Part shown: positions 7,587 to 15,267 of the stretch, piece by piece
Layout of the letters: each line of letters starts with the position of its first letter
Numbering within the stretch: the first letter of the stretch is position 1
Source of the DNA: an uncultured Erysipelotrichaceae bacterium
Lineage (GTDB): Bacteria > Bacillota_I > Bacilli_A > RF39 > UBA660
Assembly: GCA_902795975.1 (NCBI GenBank)
Contig: CADBNE010000049.1
Coordinates: 1 to 35,318, forward strand
Length of the DNA stretch: 35,318 nt
Direction: 5' to 3'
Translations under genes and position numbers: made by a program
The notes under the pieces: generated by a model
Seen by the model: the letters and a program-made list of their open reading frames with translations, nothing else
Databases searched by the model: none
Told to the model about the DNA's origin: nothing

Positions 7587-8307
7587 GATATCCTGTAAAA
7601 TCTATATCTAAATCTTTAAAACAATTATTTTTATTTACAAATGTATAATAAGATGGATGAGGTCCATATATTACTTTTTTATTATCAATATATTTATCTA
7701 TCATTTGCGCATTTTTACCTAATAGTATCCAATTAATATTATTATTGTTTTCAGTAATATAATTAACTAGTTTAGTAGTAAAATTACTCCATAAATTAAT
7801 ATGCGAACCTGGATTGTATGCTTTCACAGTTAGAGAATAGTTAAGTAATAATATTCCTTGATTTTCTAAATTATCAAACCATTCATGAGGTGGTAATATT
7901 TTAAATTCGTTATTAGCAATTTCTTCTCTTATTTCATTTATACTTTTAATAGTATTATTTTCATTTAAATAAATTACTTTAAGTATATTTTCTAATGATT
8001 TATTCATTTCATCATCCCAATCATCTAAATAATCAGGTTCAAAACATCTTCCAGTAGCAACAGGTCTAATTTTTACATCTCCATTTGGATATATTAATTC
8101 ATATTCTTGTGGATATGGGTCCATTCCCATTAAAACATAGTTAAGATTATATAAATCTTGATTCATAAATCTAAATATATTTTTCTTTCTTGGAAAATAC
8201 TTTGTATTTTTTAATTTTTTTTCAATTATAGTTAATTCTTTTTGTACTGATTCATCAAGGACAAATGAATGCCAAGATTCATTAATTTGATTAATATTTA
8301 TAAGCAT
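7573..8307 (-). CDS. divergent family 1-like uracil-DNA glycosylase
   Basis: A 244-residue base-excision repair enzyme that removes uracil from DNA. Conserved features of the UNG family are visible in order: the water-activating loop MGMDPYPQEY (D63, Y65), the uracil-stacking Phe in GRCFEP (F89), LLLNYSLTV (N156, canonical LLLNTVLTV), GSHINLWSNFT (canonical GSHxxxGWxxFT), LLGKNAQ, and the minor-groove loop GPHPSYYTF (H217; canonical HPSPLS). It departs from canonical UNG by Met for the Gln before the catalytic Asp and Pro for the His after DPY, and by a longer segment between the DPY motif and Phe. The start has AGGTGAT upstream and its own promoter. It should still be catalytic since D63, N156 and H217 remain. 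Confidence 0.85.
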   Translation of the reverse strand: MLININQINESWHSFVLDESVQKELTIIEKKLKNTKYFPRKKNIFRFMNQDLYNLNYVLMGMDPYPQEYELIYPNGDVKIRPVATGRCFEPDYLDDWDDEMNKSLENILKVIYLNENNTIKSINEIREEIANNEFKILPPHEWFDNLENQGILLLNYSLTVKAYNPGSHINLWSNFTTKLVNYITENNNNINWILLGKNAQMIDKYIDNKKVIYGPHPSYYTFVNKNNCFKDLDIDFTGYQKKR

Positions 8308-8325
8308 AAAATCACCTAGTGAAAT

Positions 8326-8354
8326 ATTTTATCAAAATATTTTGGAAAAGTAAA
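8326..8354 (-). promoter_or_regulatory. promoter of the uracil-DNA glycosylase gene
   Basis: On the minus strand TTTACT (8354-8349) is followed after 17 bp by TAAAAT (8331-8326) with an upstream TG. The predicted leader is about 12 nt. It overlaps the divergent promoter of the HAD operon. Confidence 0.6.
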
Positions 8355-8375
8355 AAATAATGATATACTTATAAT
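8342..8375 (+). promoter_or_regulatory. promoter of the HAD-DUF4176 operon
   Basis: TTGGAA (8342-8347) and TGATATACT (8361-8369) form a -35/extended -10 pair with a 16-bp spacer. An alternative -10, TATAAT, lies at 8370-8375. Either way the leader is about 6-12 nt, and the GGTGA ribosome site would sit at its very 5' end. Confidence 0.5.
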
Positions 8376-8386
8376 GGTGATACTAT

Positions 8387-9076
8387 ATGAATGATATAAA
8401 ATATTTAATATTAGATTTTGGTAAAGTTCTATTTAAACCAACTACTGGACATTGGTTTATTACTCCAAAATTTTTAGAATTATTTGATATAAATAAGATA
8501 GATATAGATGAGTTTAATAATGCAACTAAAAAGTTTAATAATATATTAGATAGGAAAGTAATTACTGAGTCTGAAGAATATGAAATGTTTTATGATTTTT
8601 ATGATAGTGTTTTTAAAGATATTAATTATACTAATTATACAAAAGAAGATCTTTCTTCTTTAGCGTTCGATATGACATATGGTAAAAGCAAATATACTAT
8701 ATATGATGATACTATTGAATCATTAGAAAAATTAAGTAATAAATATAAATTATTAATGTTAACAGATAATTGGCCATGTGTACTAAGAATAATAGAACAA
8801 TATGATATAGCAAAATATTTTGAAAGAGTATATGTTTCTTCAATTTATAATTGTAAGAAAGAAGATGGTATATTCTTTGACTATCCAATTAATGATTATA
8901 GTATAAAGAAGGGAGAAGCTTTATATATAGATGATAGTGATAAGTTATTGAGTATTGGTGAAGAAAAAAGGTTAGAAGTATTACTTATGGATAGAGAAAA
9001 TAAAAATCTAGAAGTAAATCATGAAATAATACATAGTTTAGAAGAATTAGTAAGTACAAAAATTAATAGGAGATAG
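8387..9076 (+). CDS. HAD-superfamily hydrolase
   Basis: A 229-residue haloacid-dehalogenase-like phosphatase. Motif I is ILDFGKVLF (nucleophile D10/D11; a Gly two positions later, as in YihX-type enzymes), motif II is MLTDNW, the motif III lysine is in CKKEDG, and motif IV is YIDDSD. A helical cap lies between motifs I and II. It is cytosolic. The gene is the first of an apparent six-gene operon; its stop lies one base before the DUF4176 start. Whether it acts with the following secretion-type genes or is simply co-transcribed cannot be told from the sequence. Confidence 0.85.
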   Translation: MNDIKYLILDFGKVLFKPTTGHWFITPKFLELFDINKIDIDEFNNATKKFNNILDRKVITESEEYEMFYDFYDSVFKDINYTNYTKEDLSSLAFDMTYGKSKYTIYDDTIESLEKLSNKYKLLMLTDNWPCVLRIIEQYDIAKYFERVYVSSIYNCKKEDGIFFDYPINDYSIKKGEALYIDDSDKLLSIGEEKRLEVLLMDRENKNLEVNHEIIHSLEELVSTKINRR

Positions 9077-9077
9077 T

Positions 9078-9398
9078 ATGAATAGATATGGTAAATTACT
9101 TCCAATAGGTAGTATTGTTAAGTTAAATAATATGAATAAGAAAATAATGATTACAGGAATATTATGTACATCAGAAACAAATAAAAATATAGTTAAAGAT
9201 TATTGCGGTTGTTTTTATCCAGAAGGAATCTTAACAGGGAATAAGTTAGTATTATTTGATGTAAAGGATATTGATGAACTTATTTACGTAGGATATGTTG
9301 ATAATGAAGAAAGAGAATTTAAAAAATCTTTAAATGATAATATTGAAGTATTAAAGAGTGCATTAAATAAATATAAGGAGAATAATTATGGAGAATAA
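9078..9398 (+). CDS. DUF4176 protein A
   Basis: A 106-residue protein of the DUF4176 family. Diagnostic features are LLPIGSIVKL at the N terminus, KKIMITG, DYCGCFYPEG in the middle, and LFDVKDIDELIYVGYVDNEE. The family is a small beta-rich domain known from type VII secretion (LXG toxin/EssC) loci of Firmicutes; its molecular role there is not settled, with accessory or chaperone-like roles proposed. There is no signal peptide. The ribosome site AGGAG sits inside the last codons of the HAD gene. It overlaps the next DUF4176 gene by 11 nt, so the two are probably translated together. Two further paralogs lie in the same operon. Confidence 0.88.
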   Translation: MNRYGKLLPIGSIVKLNNMNKKIMITGILCTSETNKNIVKDYCGCFYPEGILTGNKLVLFDVKDIDELIYVGYVDNEEREFKKSLNDNIEVLKSALNKYKENNYGE

Positions 9399-9666
9399 TT
9401 TTTTACCAATTGGTTCTATAATTACATTAAAGAAGACAAAAAAGAAAGTAATGATTATTGGATTTTTATGTAAGGAACAAGATAAAGATAGTAATTTATA
9501 TGATTATATTGGATGTGCTTATCCAGAAGGAGTTATATCTTCTGATATTAATTTACTATTTAATAATGATGATATTGATTCAATTATTTGTGATGGTTAT
9601 ATAGATAATGAAGAAAAATTATTTAAAGAAAAATTAAATAAATTAATTGAGACAATAAAAAAATAA
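9388..9666 (+). CDS. DUF4176 protein B
   Basis: A 92-residue DUF4176 paralog. It shares with copy A the sequence order FLPIGSIITL, KKVMIIG, DYIGCAYPEG, NNDDIDSII and DGYIDNEE, but the remainder has diverged strongly, so the duplication is old or the copies came separately. The start has AGGAG seven bases upstream within gene A. It lies directly before the gene for the 890-residue transglutaminase-like protein, as expected if the DUF4176 pair helps that protein to be exported or kept inactive; this partnership is inferred from gene order only. Confidence 0.88.
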   Translation: MENNFLPIGSIITLKKTKKKVMIIGFLCKEQDKDSNLYDYIGCAYPEGVISSDINLLFNNDDIDSIICDGYIDNEEKLFKEKLNKLIETIKK

Positions 9667-9684
9667 GAATGGATATGGTGTTAT

Positions 9685-12357
9685 ATGGGAATAGTAACGA
9701 ATATTAATTCATCAAAAAAATCTAGCTCTAATTTTAATTTTTCTAGGAGGCAAAATAGTAATGGAGGAAATTCATATAAAAATACTTCAGTAAACTATAA
9801 TACTTATAACAATAATAATTATACTTATAATTATTCATCTAATAATCAAACAAAACAAGTTACTAATTTTAATACTTCAAAAAATACAAATAATGATACT
9901 AAACGTTGGGATAATTATAATAAACATTTAAATAGTGCTAATAGTGCTGCTAAATCATTACAAACTAATTATAATTTTTCAAATACTAATTATTCATCTA
10001 GTTCAAATTATAATGTAGCAAAAATAAATTATTCTAATTTGGAACAAAAATATATGGATGAACAAAATTTTAATAAGATAAAACCTGAATTAATGAATTT
10101 AGTTGGTGCAAAAAATCCAGATGCGTTTAATAGTCTTGCTGATATAGTAGGATTAGCATATCGTAATAAAAAAAGAAAAGAATCAATGAATTATGAAAAA
10201 GAAAAAATATCTTTTGGTAGTTGTATAGTTGATACTTGTACAGGATATTTAAATAAGGCAAAGAAAACAGTAAAAGGTTTAAAGAAACCTGTTAAAAAAG
10301 TAGGTGCAACAGGACTTGGAATATGTACATCATTAGTAGAAGGTATATCTAAGTTTGGAGAAAGTTTAGTTGATACTGGTGCTTTAGCAGGTACTGGAAT
10401 AATATCTTTAGTAACAGCTCCAATAGATTTAGCACGTGGAACAGATTTTACAGATTATATGTATGAAAATACTAAGAAATTTATTTCTAAAAATCATGTT
10501 GGAAATTTCTTTGATTTTTATTATGATGAAACTGGCTTGGGTTCATGGATAAATGATGAGGCATATGGATTTGATACAGTAAGATCAATATCATCTAGTT
10601 TAGGATATACTACTGGAGTAATATTAACTGCTATAGGTACAGGTGGAACATCTTTAGCAGCAGATAGTTTAACTATGGCTGCTCCAACAGCATCTACTTT
10701 AGGTATGTCTGCTTTTGCAGGAGGAGTAGGTAAGGGTGCTGAAACTGCATATCAAAATGATGCCTCTACAGAAGAAGGTGCTGCAGCAGCTCTTGCCACT
10801 GGTACATGGGAAGGATTCCAATTTTATATAGGTGGTAAAATAGCTGGGCTTTCACCATTTGAATCAGAATTAGCAAATGTAGGATTAAGAGTAGGATTAG
10901 ATACTATAGATGGTGCATCTGAGGGGTTTGTTCAACCACTTATTTCAACAATTTATCAAAAAGGATATTATGATCCTAAAACAAAGAAGTATATAGAGTT
11001 TGATGATGATACTAAATTTTTTGAAAAATATAAGAATATATGGGATGAACAAGGTGGATGGAAACAAGTTGGTACTCAAGCTGCAGTAGGATTAATAATG
11101 TCCTCTTTAGGAGAATCTACTAATTTAAGGAAAGCATATGCTAATAGAAATAAAATACAAGCTAATACTCTTGGAAATATAAATGATAAACTAGGATACT
11201 TTCAATCTAAAAATGATATAGTTTCTTATGAAAGAGTATCTGTAGAACATATGAGTAGAGAAAGTCAACAAGCTCTTATATCAGATATTAATGGATATAT
11301 ACGAAGTGGTAATAATCCTTTAATAAGGTGTAAAAATACAATGGATATTACATCATATGTACTTGAAAATGTTGATGATTTATCAAAAGTAAAAGTAGAA
11401 ATACTTGGTGGTTTAGGAGATTCAAATGGTAGAATGAAGGCAAAATACTTAAGTGATCCTAAGTATACTAGTAGAGTAACATATAATGGATATGAAGCAT
11501 TAGAAATAATGAAAAGAATTGAAGGCTTAGAAGCAAGAATTGATAAGAATCTACCTACTATTAGAAGAGCAAGGCAAATATATGAGTTAGTAGCAGAAGA
11601 ATTTCCTGTATATGGTAATGAAAAACCACATTATATTGGTGCTAGTTTAAGAGGTATTACATCAAATAATGTAGCAGGACATGAAGGATTAGTATGTGCT
11701 GGTTATTCACAATTATATAAAGAATTATGTGATAGAGCTAATGTACCATGTGAATATGTTCGTGGTATTGGAAAAAATATGTATGGAGAACAAGAAAAAC
11801 ATGCATGGAATATGGTTATAGGAGATAGAGGAGAAAGAATTCCAGTAGATACAACTTGGAAAGTTGGTGGAGAAGAATTCTTTGGACCTAGTGATGATTT
11901 CATGAAATATCATATTGCAGATATGGATGAAGAATATAGAATTTATTCTCCAACACTTCAAGGTGTTGATAATTTAGATTTTATTGTTGAGACAATGGAT
12001 GCTAAATATGGTAAAAATAAAGGTATACAAGGATTAATTGGTTATATTGCTACTGATGATCCTAATAGAATAACTAGTACAAATGGAGCTAGAAAAGAGT
12101 TACAAAGAATGCCTAAATCCTATGTAATATCTTATATAGATTCATTAGATAGAAAAGTAAGAATTAATGAATCTATAAATTATATACAAAAAGAATTAGA
12201 GTATAAATATGGTTTAGAACAAGCTATGTTACAACTAAATGACTTTTTAAGTAGTGGAAAAACTGATTTAATTACAAGATCAGGTGGAGCTAGAATGATA
12301 GCAGAGAGTTTAACAGCAGATGATTTAAAATTATATAATTCAGGAGGTACGTATTAA
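9685..12357 (+). CDS. large transglutaminase-like Cys-His-Asp protein, candidate exported effector
   Basis: An 890-residue protein with three regions. Residues 1 to about 120 are low-complexity Asn/Ser/Tyr/Thr. About 205-400 is Gly/Ala-rich and partly hydrophobic, with hydrophobic stretches such as GALAGTGIISLVTAPI. About 625-740 is a transglutaminase/cysteine-protease-like domain: C671 in LVCAGYSQLYKEL, H706 in KHAWNMV and D722 in IPVDTTW form the expected catalytic triad with usual spacing. The last 150 residues are helical. There is no signal peptide. The fold can crosslink, deamidate or cleave proteins or peptidoglycan peptides. Position between DUF4176 genes suggests type VII-like export, but no LXG or WXG motif is obvious at the N terminus. 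The start has only a weak GGTG ribosome site. Confidence 0.75.
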   Translation: MGIVTNINSSKKSSSNFNFSRRQNSNGGNSYKNTSVNYNTYNNNNYTYNYSSNNQTKQVTNFNTSKNTNNDTKRWDNYNKHLNSANSAAKSLQTNYNFSNTNYSSSSNYNVAKINYSNLEQKYMDEQNFNKIKPELMNLVGAKNPDAFNSLADIVGLAYRNKKRKESMNYEKEKISFGSCIVDTCTGYLNKAKKTVKGLKKPVKKVGATGLGICTSLVEGISKFGESLVDTGALAGTGIISLVTAPIDLARGTDFTDYMYENTKKFISKNHVGNFFDFYYDETGLGSWINDEAYGFDTVRSISSSLGYTTGVILTAIGTGGTSLAADSLTMAAPTASTLGMSAFAGGVGKGAETAYQNDASTEEGAAAALATGTWEGFQFYIGGKIAGLSPFESELANVGLRVGLDTIDGASEGFVQPLISTIYQKGYYDPKTKKYIEFDDDTKFFEKYKNIWDEQGGWKQVGTQAAVGLIMSSLGESTNLRKAYANRNKIQANTLGNINDKLGYFQSKNDIVSYERVSVEHMSRESQQALISDINGYIRSGNNPLIRCKNTMDITSYVLENVDDLSKVKVEILGGLGDSNGRMKAKYLSDPKYTSRVTYNGYEALEIMKRIEGLEARIDKNLPTIRRARQIYELVAEEFPVYGNEKPHYIGASLRGITSNNVAGHEGLVCAGYSQLYKELCDRANVPCEYVRGIGKNMYGEQEKHAWNMVIGDRGERIPVDTTWKVGGEEFFGPSDDFMKYHIADMDEEYRIYSPTLQGVDNLDFIVETMDAKYGKNKGIQGLIGYIATDDPNRITSTNGARKELQRMPKSYVISYIDSLDRKVRINESINYIQKELEYKYGLEQAMLQLNDFLSSGKTDLITRSGGARMIAESLTADDLKLYNSGGTY

Positions 12358-12359
12358 TT

Positions 12360-13064
12360 ATGATACAAATAACAAATAAAAATTTGATTAATTATTTACA
12401 AACTATATTAAATAAAAAATATGATAATATTGATTACAATGATTTAGATAATATACAAAATATTTATTTTGAAGGTGAAATGAAAGAAGATGAAGCATAT
12501 AAAATAAATATAAGTGATATTACTAAGTTTAAAAATTTAAAACAAGTATGCATAACAAATGCATTAATAACATTAGAAAATTTAAATCTTATAAGAAACT
12601 CAGGTGCTTCAAAAGTAATATTAAAAGGATGCGCTATAGATGCTGATTCTAGTTTAATTGTTTTGGATAATATTACATCTTTAGAATTAATTGGATGTTT
12701 TATTGAGGATTATAGTTTTTTAACAGATTTAGTTAATTTAAAATCATTAGTTATATTTAAGAATCAAAGTAGTAAAGAAGTTAATGCAGAGTATATTCAA
12801 CCAAGTATTGAGTCATTAACACTACAAGATTGTAGAGTAAATAATTTTAATTCAATAAGTAAATTAATTAATTTAAGAAAATTAAATATATTTAAATCAT
12901 TAATTAAAGGAGATATAGTACCTACATTAAATAAGTTATCACTACTAGAAGAAATATATATTTATGGTATTTATGATTTAAGTGGATTAAATAATAATAT
13001 AAAAGTTAAAACTAATTTAAATGATTTATTAGTAGATGATGTAGAAAATACTAAGCATATTTGA
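12360..13064 (+). CDS. leucine-rich-repeat-like protein
   Basis: A 234-residue cytosolic-looking protein with irregular leucine-rich repeats spaced about 22 residues apart from residue 60 on: FKNLKQVCITNALI, ASKVILKGCAI, ITSLELIGCFI, LKSLVIFKN, IESLTLQDCRV, LRKLNIFKSLI, LEEIYIYGI. The pattern LxxLxLxxCxI resembles receptor or immunity-type binding surfaces. It has no signal peptide. It follows the transglutaminase-like gene by two bases, with GGAGGT in the end of that gene. It could bind or neutralise that enzyme, which is an inference from position. It ends in TGA, which shows that UGA is a stop codon here. Confidence 0.65.
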   Translation: MIQITNKNLINYLQTILNKKYDNIDYNDLDNIQNIYFEGEMKEDEAYKINISDITKFKNLKQVCITNALITLENLNLIRNSGASKVILKGCAIDADSSLIVLDNITSLELIGCFIEDYSFLTDLVNLKSLVIFKNQSSKEVNAEYIQPSIESLTLQDCRVNNFNSISKLINLRKLNIFKSLIKGDIVPTLNKLSLLEEIYIYGIYDLSGLNNNIKVKTNLNDLLVDDVENTKHI

Positions 13065-13075
13065 AAGGAGTAACT

Positions 13076-13384
13076 ATGGAACAAAATGATAAAGTTGAAA
13101 GATTTTTACCTTTAGGAACAGTAGTATTATTAAAAAATGGTACTAAGAAAATAATGATTACTGGTTATTGTTGTATAGGACAGGAATATAAAGATAAAGT
13201 ATTTGATTATTCAGGTTGTATGTATCCTGAAGGAGTAATTAATTCTAATCAAGTATTAATGTTTAATCATGATCAAATAGATAAAGTGTTCTATGTAGGT
13301 TATACTGATGTGGAGAGCAAAGAATTTGGTGAACACTTGAAAGAATTAGATAAAGAAATAAATGAAAATATTAAAGAAAGTTAA
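13076..13384 (+). CDS. DUF4176 protein C
   Basis: A 102-residue third DUF4176 paralog: FLPLGTVVLLK, KKIMITG, DYSGCMYPEG, LMFNHDQIDKVF and VGYTDVE. I chose ATG 13076 over an in-frame TTG at 13061 because AAAGGAG (13064-13070) stands at the right distance. The gene is the last of the operon and is followed by a strong terminator that overlaps its stop. Two copies before and one after the transglutaminase/LRR pair bracket the pair, which supports a joint function. Confidence 0.88.
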   Translation: MEQNDKVERFLPLGTVVLLKNGTKKIMITGYCCIGQEYKDKVFDYSGCMYPEGVINSNQVLMFNHDQIDKVFYVGYTDVESKEFGEHLKELDKEINENIKES

Positions 13385-13398
13385 TGACTTTCTTTTTT
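13373..13398 (+). terminator. terminator of the DUF4176 operon
   Basis: AAAGAAAGT (13373-13381) pairs perfectly with ACTTTCTTT (13387-13395) around TAATG and runs into a T tract. Confidence 0.85.
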
Positions 13399-13412
13399 TG
13401 ATGTGTTATAGT
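13384..13412 (+). promoter_or_regulatory. promoter of the 607-residue protein gene
   Basis: ATGACT (13384-13389), inside the preceding terminator, is followed after 17 bp by TATAGT (13407-13412) with TG at 13404-13405. The leader would be about 18 nt and contains a GGGGG-type ribosome site. Confidence 0.55.
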
Positions 13413-13436
13413 AATAACTTAAATTGGGGGTAAATT

Positions 13437-15260
13437 ATGAATACATTACATGATATGAGAGAAGAATTGTTAAGACTATATACACAGGCTATAGAAAAGT
13501 ATCCTTTAACATATAATGAAGAGAATTCTATATATATTAAGGGTGAAACATTAACAGATGAAGAAATTAATAGAATAAATTATATATGTGATTCTATTAA
13601 TATGTATGATGAAGATGATAAAGAAGATTTAATAAGATTATTATTAATATATTATTATACAATTAATTGTGCTTATTATTTAGAAGATATTGATACTGGA
13701 TATGAATCAAATGAAGATGAAGAAAAAGATGAAGTAATAGAATTAATAGAAAAATCTGATATATATGAAATATTAGATTGTATTGAAGATGAAACTATAT
13801 TTGATTTAATAGTATTTATTATTCAAGAAGATATATATAATTATGAAGAAATAGATGCTGAAAGTATTGATGATTTTGATGAATATAAAAATTTAGATTA
13901 TATCAATAGTAAAGGTAAAAATATTTTTGAAATATATGATAAATTACATCCAAATATGGAAGAAGAAGAAAAAAGATATAAATTGTATCAATCATATGAA
14001 GAAGTAGTAGACAAATTTAGTAAAATGAATATTAAAAGTTATTTCGATTTTTCACAAATGTTTACTATGATTAAACAATATATAAAATATGATACATATA
14101 TAGAGGATATGCTTAATAAATTTTTTTCTAATAATGAAAATAATAGAGATTTAATTAGTAGTATTAATTTATACATGCTAAAGTATTCATACGTTAAACA
14201 ATTATTAGAAAATAAAAATGAAAAAGAAATAATAAAAAAGAGTATTGTTAGTAGAATGCAACAACATAGTACAATAGAACATGAAACTATAATGGATTTT
14301 TTAGATTTTGATTTAACTAAATTTATGAGTATGATTAATTTACTTTCTAAAGAAGAAATAAGTGAACTTAATGATGTAGTAAATTTAGATAACTTAAAGA
14401 ATTATGGTAATGATGGAATATGGAAAAGATATAGTAAAGAATATTATGATGATATATGTAAATATAATCCTTTATGGTTAGATAGATTAAAAAAATATTC
14501 TGATACATATGATATAGAAATATATTATAGTGTTGATAAAAATGGAGAATATAAAATACCTAGATTGTGTGCTTTTATTAAGGACAATAAATTTATGAGT
14601 GTCTTTGGTAGAAGAAATGGTTTAAGTATAGAATTAGATTTAATAGATATATTAGAATCAAAGATAAAAGAATATTATTATTCTGAAACTGCTAAAGAAG
14701 ATATTAATACATTAAAGTATATTAAGTATATAGAGAATAAAATAAATAATAATTTAGAATTAACTAATGAAGAATTTGAATATATATTTGGAATGGGTGA
14801 ATGTTATTCATATTTAGTATTTGGTATGCATGATCCTAAAATTGATGAATTAAGAATAGGTACTAATGTAAGAGGACAAATAGCTAAATATTATAATTGC
14901 TTAGAGTCAGAAGTAGCACTTTCTGAATCTGAACTAAATGAAAAAACAGTAGTTACTACATTCTTTTATCCTAAGAAAAAGGAATGTTATTATCCAAATT
15001 TAAAAGTAATATTTTGTAATGCATATGGAGATTATATAGAAAGTGCAGAATCAATTCCATCTGTAGAATATATAAAAGGTGATGCATCATTTGAAAAAAT
15101 AGTAAGCTCTAAGGGATTAGAAAACTTAAAGTATATAGGTGGTAATGCATTTTTTAGAGAATTAGAAGATACTAGTTATTTAAATAAAGAATTAAAAATA
15201 ATGGGTAAAGCTTTATTTAAAGAAGGTTATGAACCAAGTAATTTTATATTGAAAAAGTAG
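13437..15260 (+). CDS. large acidic protein with LRR-like C terminus, unknown function
   Basis: A 607-residue protein with no signal peptide or membrane segment. The first 350 residues are acidic and helical. Residues of about 360-410 hold a distinct block, IPRLCAFIKDNKFMSVFGR then SIELDLIDILESKIKEY, which resembles a block I recall from uncharacterised Firmicutes proteins (PRIAI...EVRG...). Residues of about 515-600 contain LRR-like strands with GDASF and GGNAFF turns (LKVIF, VEYIKGDASF, LKYIGGNAFF, LKIMGKALF). The combination suggests a binding scaffold. It shares LRR character with the 234-residue protein upstream. Seven bases separate it from the next gene, so they form an operon. The ribosome site is TTGGGGG. 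Confidence 0.6.
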   Translation: MNTLHDMREELLRLYTQAIEKYPLTYNEENSIYIKGETLTDEEINRINYICDSINMYDEDDKEDLIRLLLIYYYTINCAYYLEDIDTGYESNEDEEKDEVIELIEKSDIYEILDCIEDETIFDLIVFIIQEDIYNYEEIDAESIDDFDEYKNLDYINSKGKNIFEIYDKLHPNMEEEEKRYKLYQSYEEVVDKFSKMNIKSYFDFSQMFTMIKQYIKYDTYIEDMLNKFFSNNENNRDLISSINLYMLKYSYVKQLLENKNEKEIIKKSIVSRMQQHSTIEHETIMDFLDFDLTKFMSMINLLSKEEISELNDVVNLDNLKNYGNDGIWKRYSKEYYDDICKYNPLWLDRLKKYSDTYDIEIYYSVDKNGEYKIPRLCAFIKDNKFMSVFGRRNGLSIELDLIDILESKIKEYYYSETAKEDINTLKYIKYIENKINNNLELTNEEFEYIFGMGECYSYLVFGMHDPKIDELRIGTNVRGQIAKYYNCLESEVALSESELNEKTVVTTFFYPKKKECYYPNLKVIFCNAYGDYIESAESIPSVEYIKGDASFEKIVSSKGLENLKYIGGNAFFRELEDTSYLNKELKIMGKALFKEGYEPSNFILKK

Positions 15261-15267
15261 GTGTAAT

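Noticed and set aside
11703..11961. Antisense frames inside the 890-residue gene
   Set aside because: They lie over the catalytic Cys-His-Asp region of a clear plus-strand domain and have no initiation signals.
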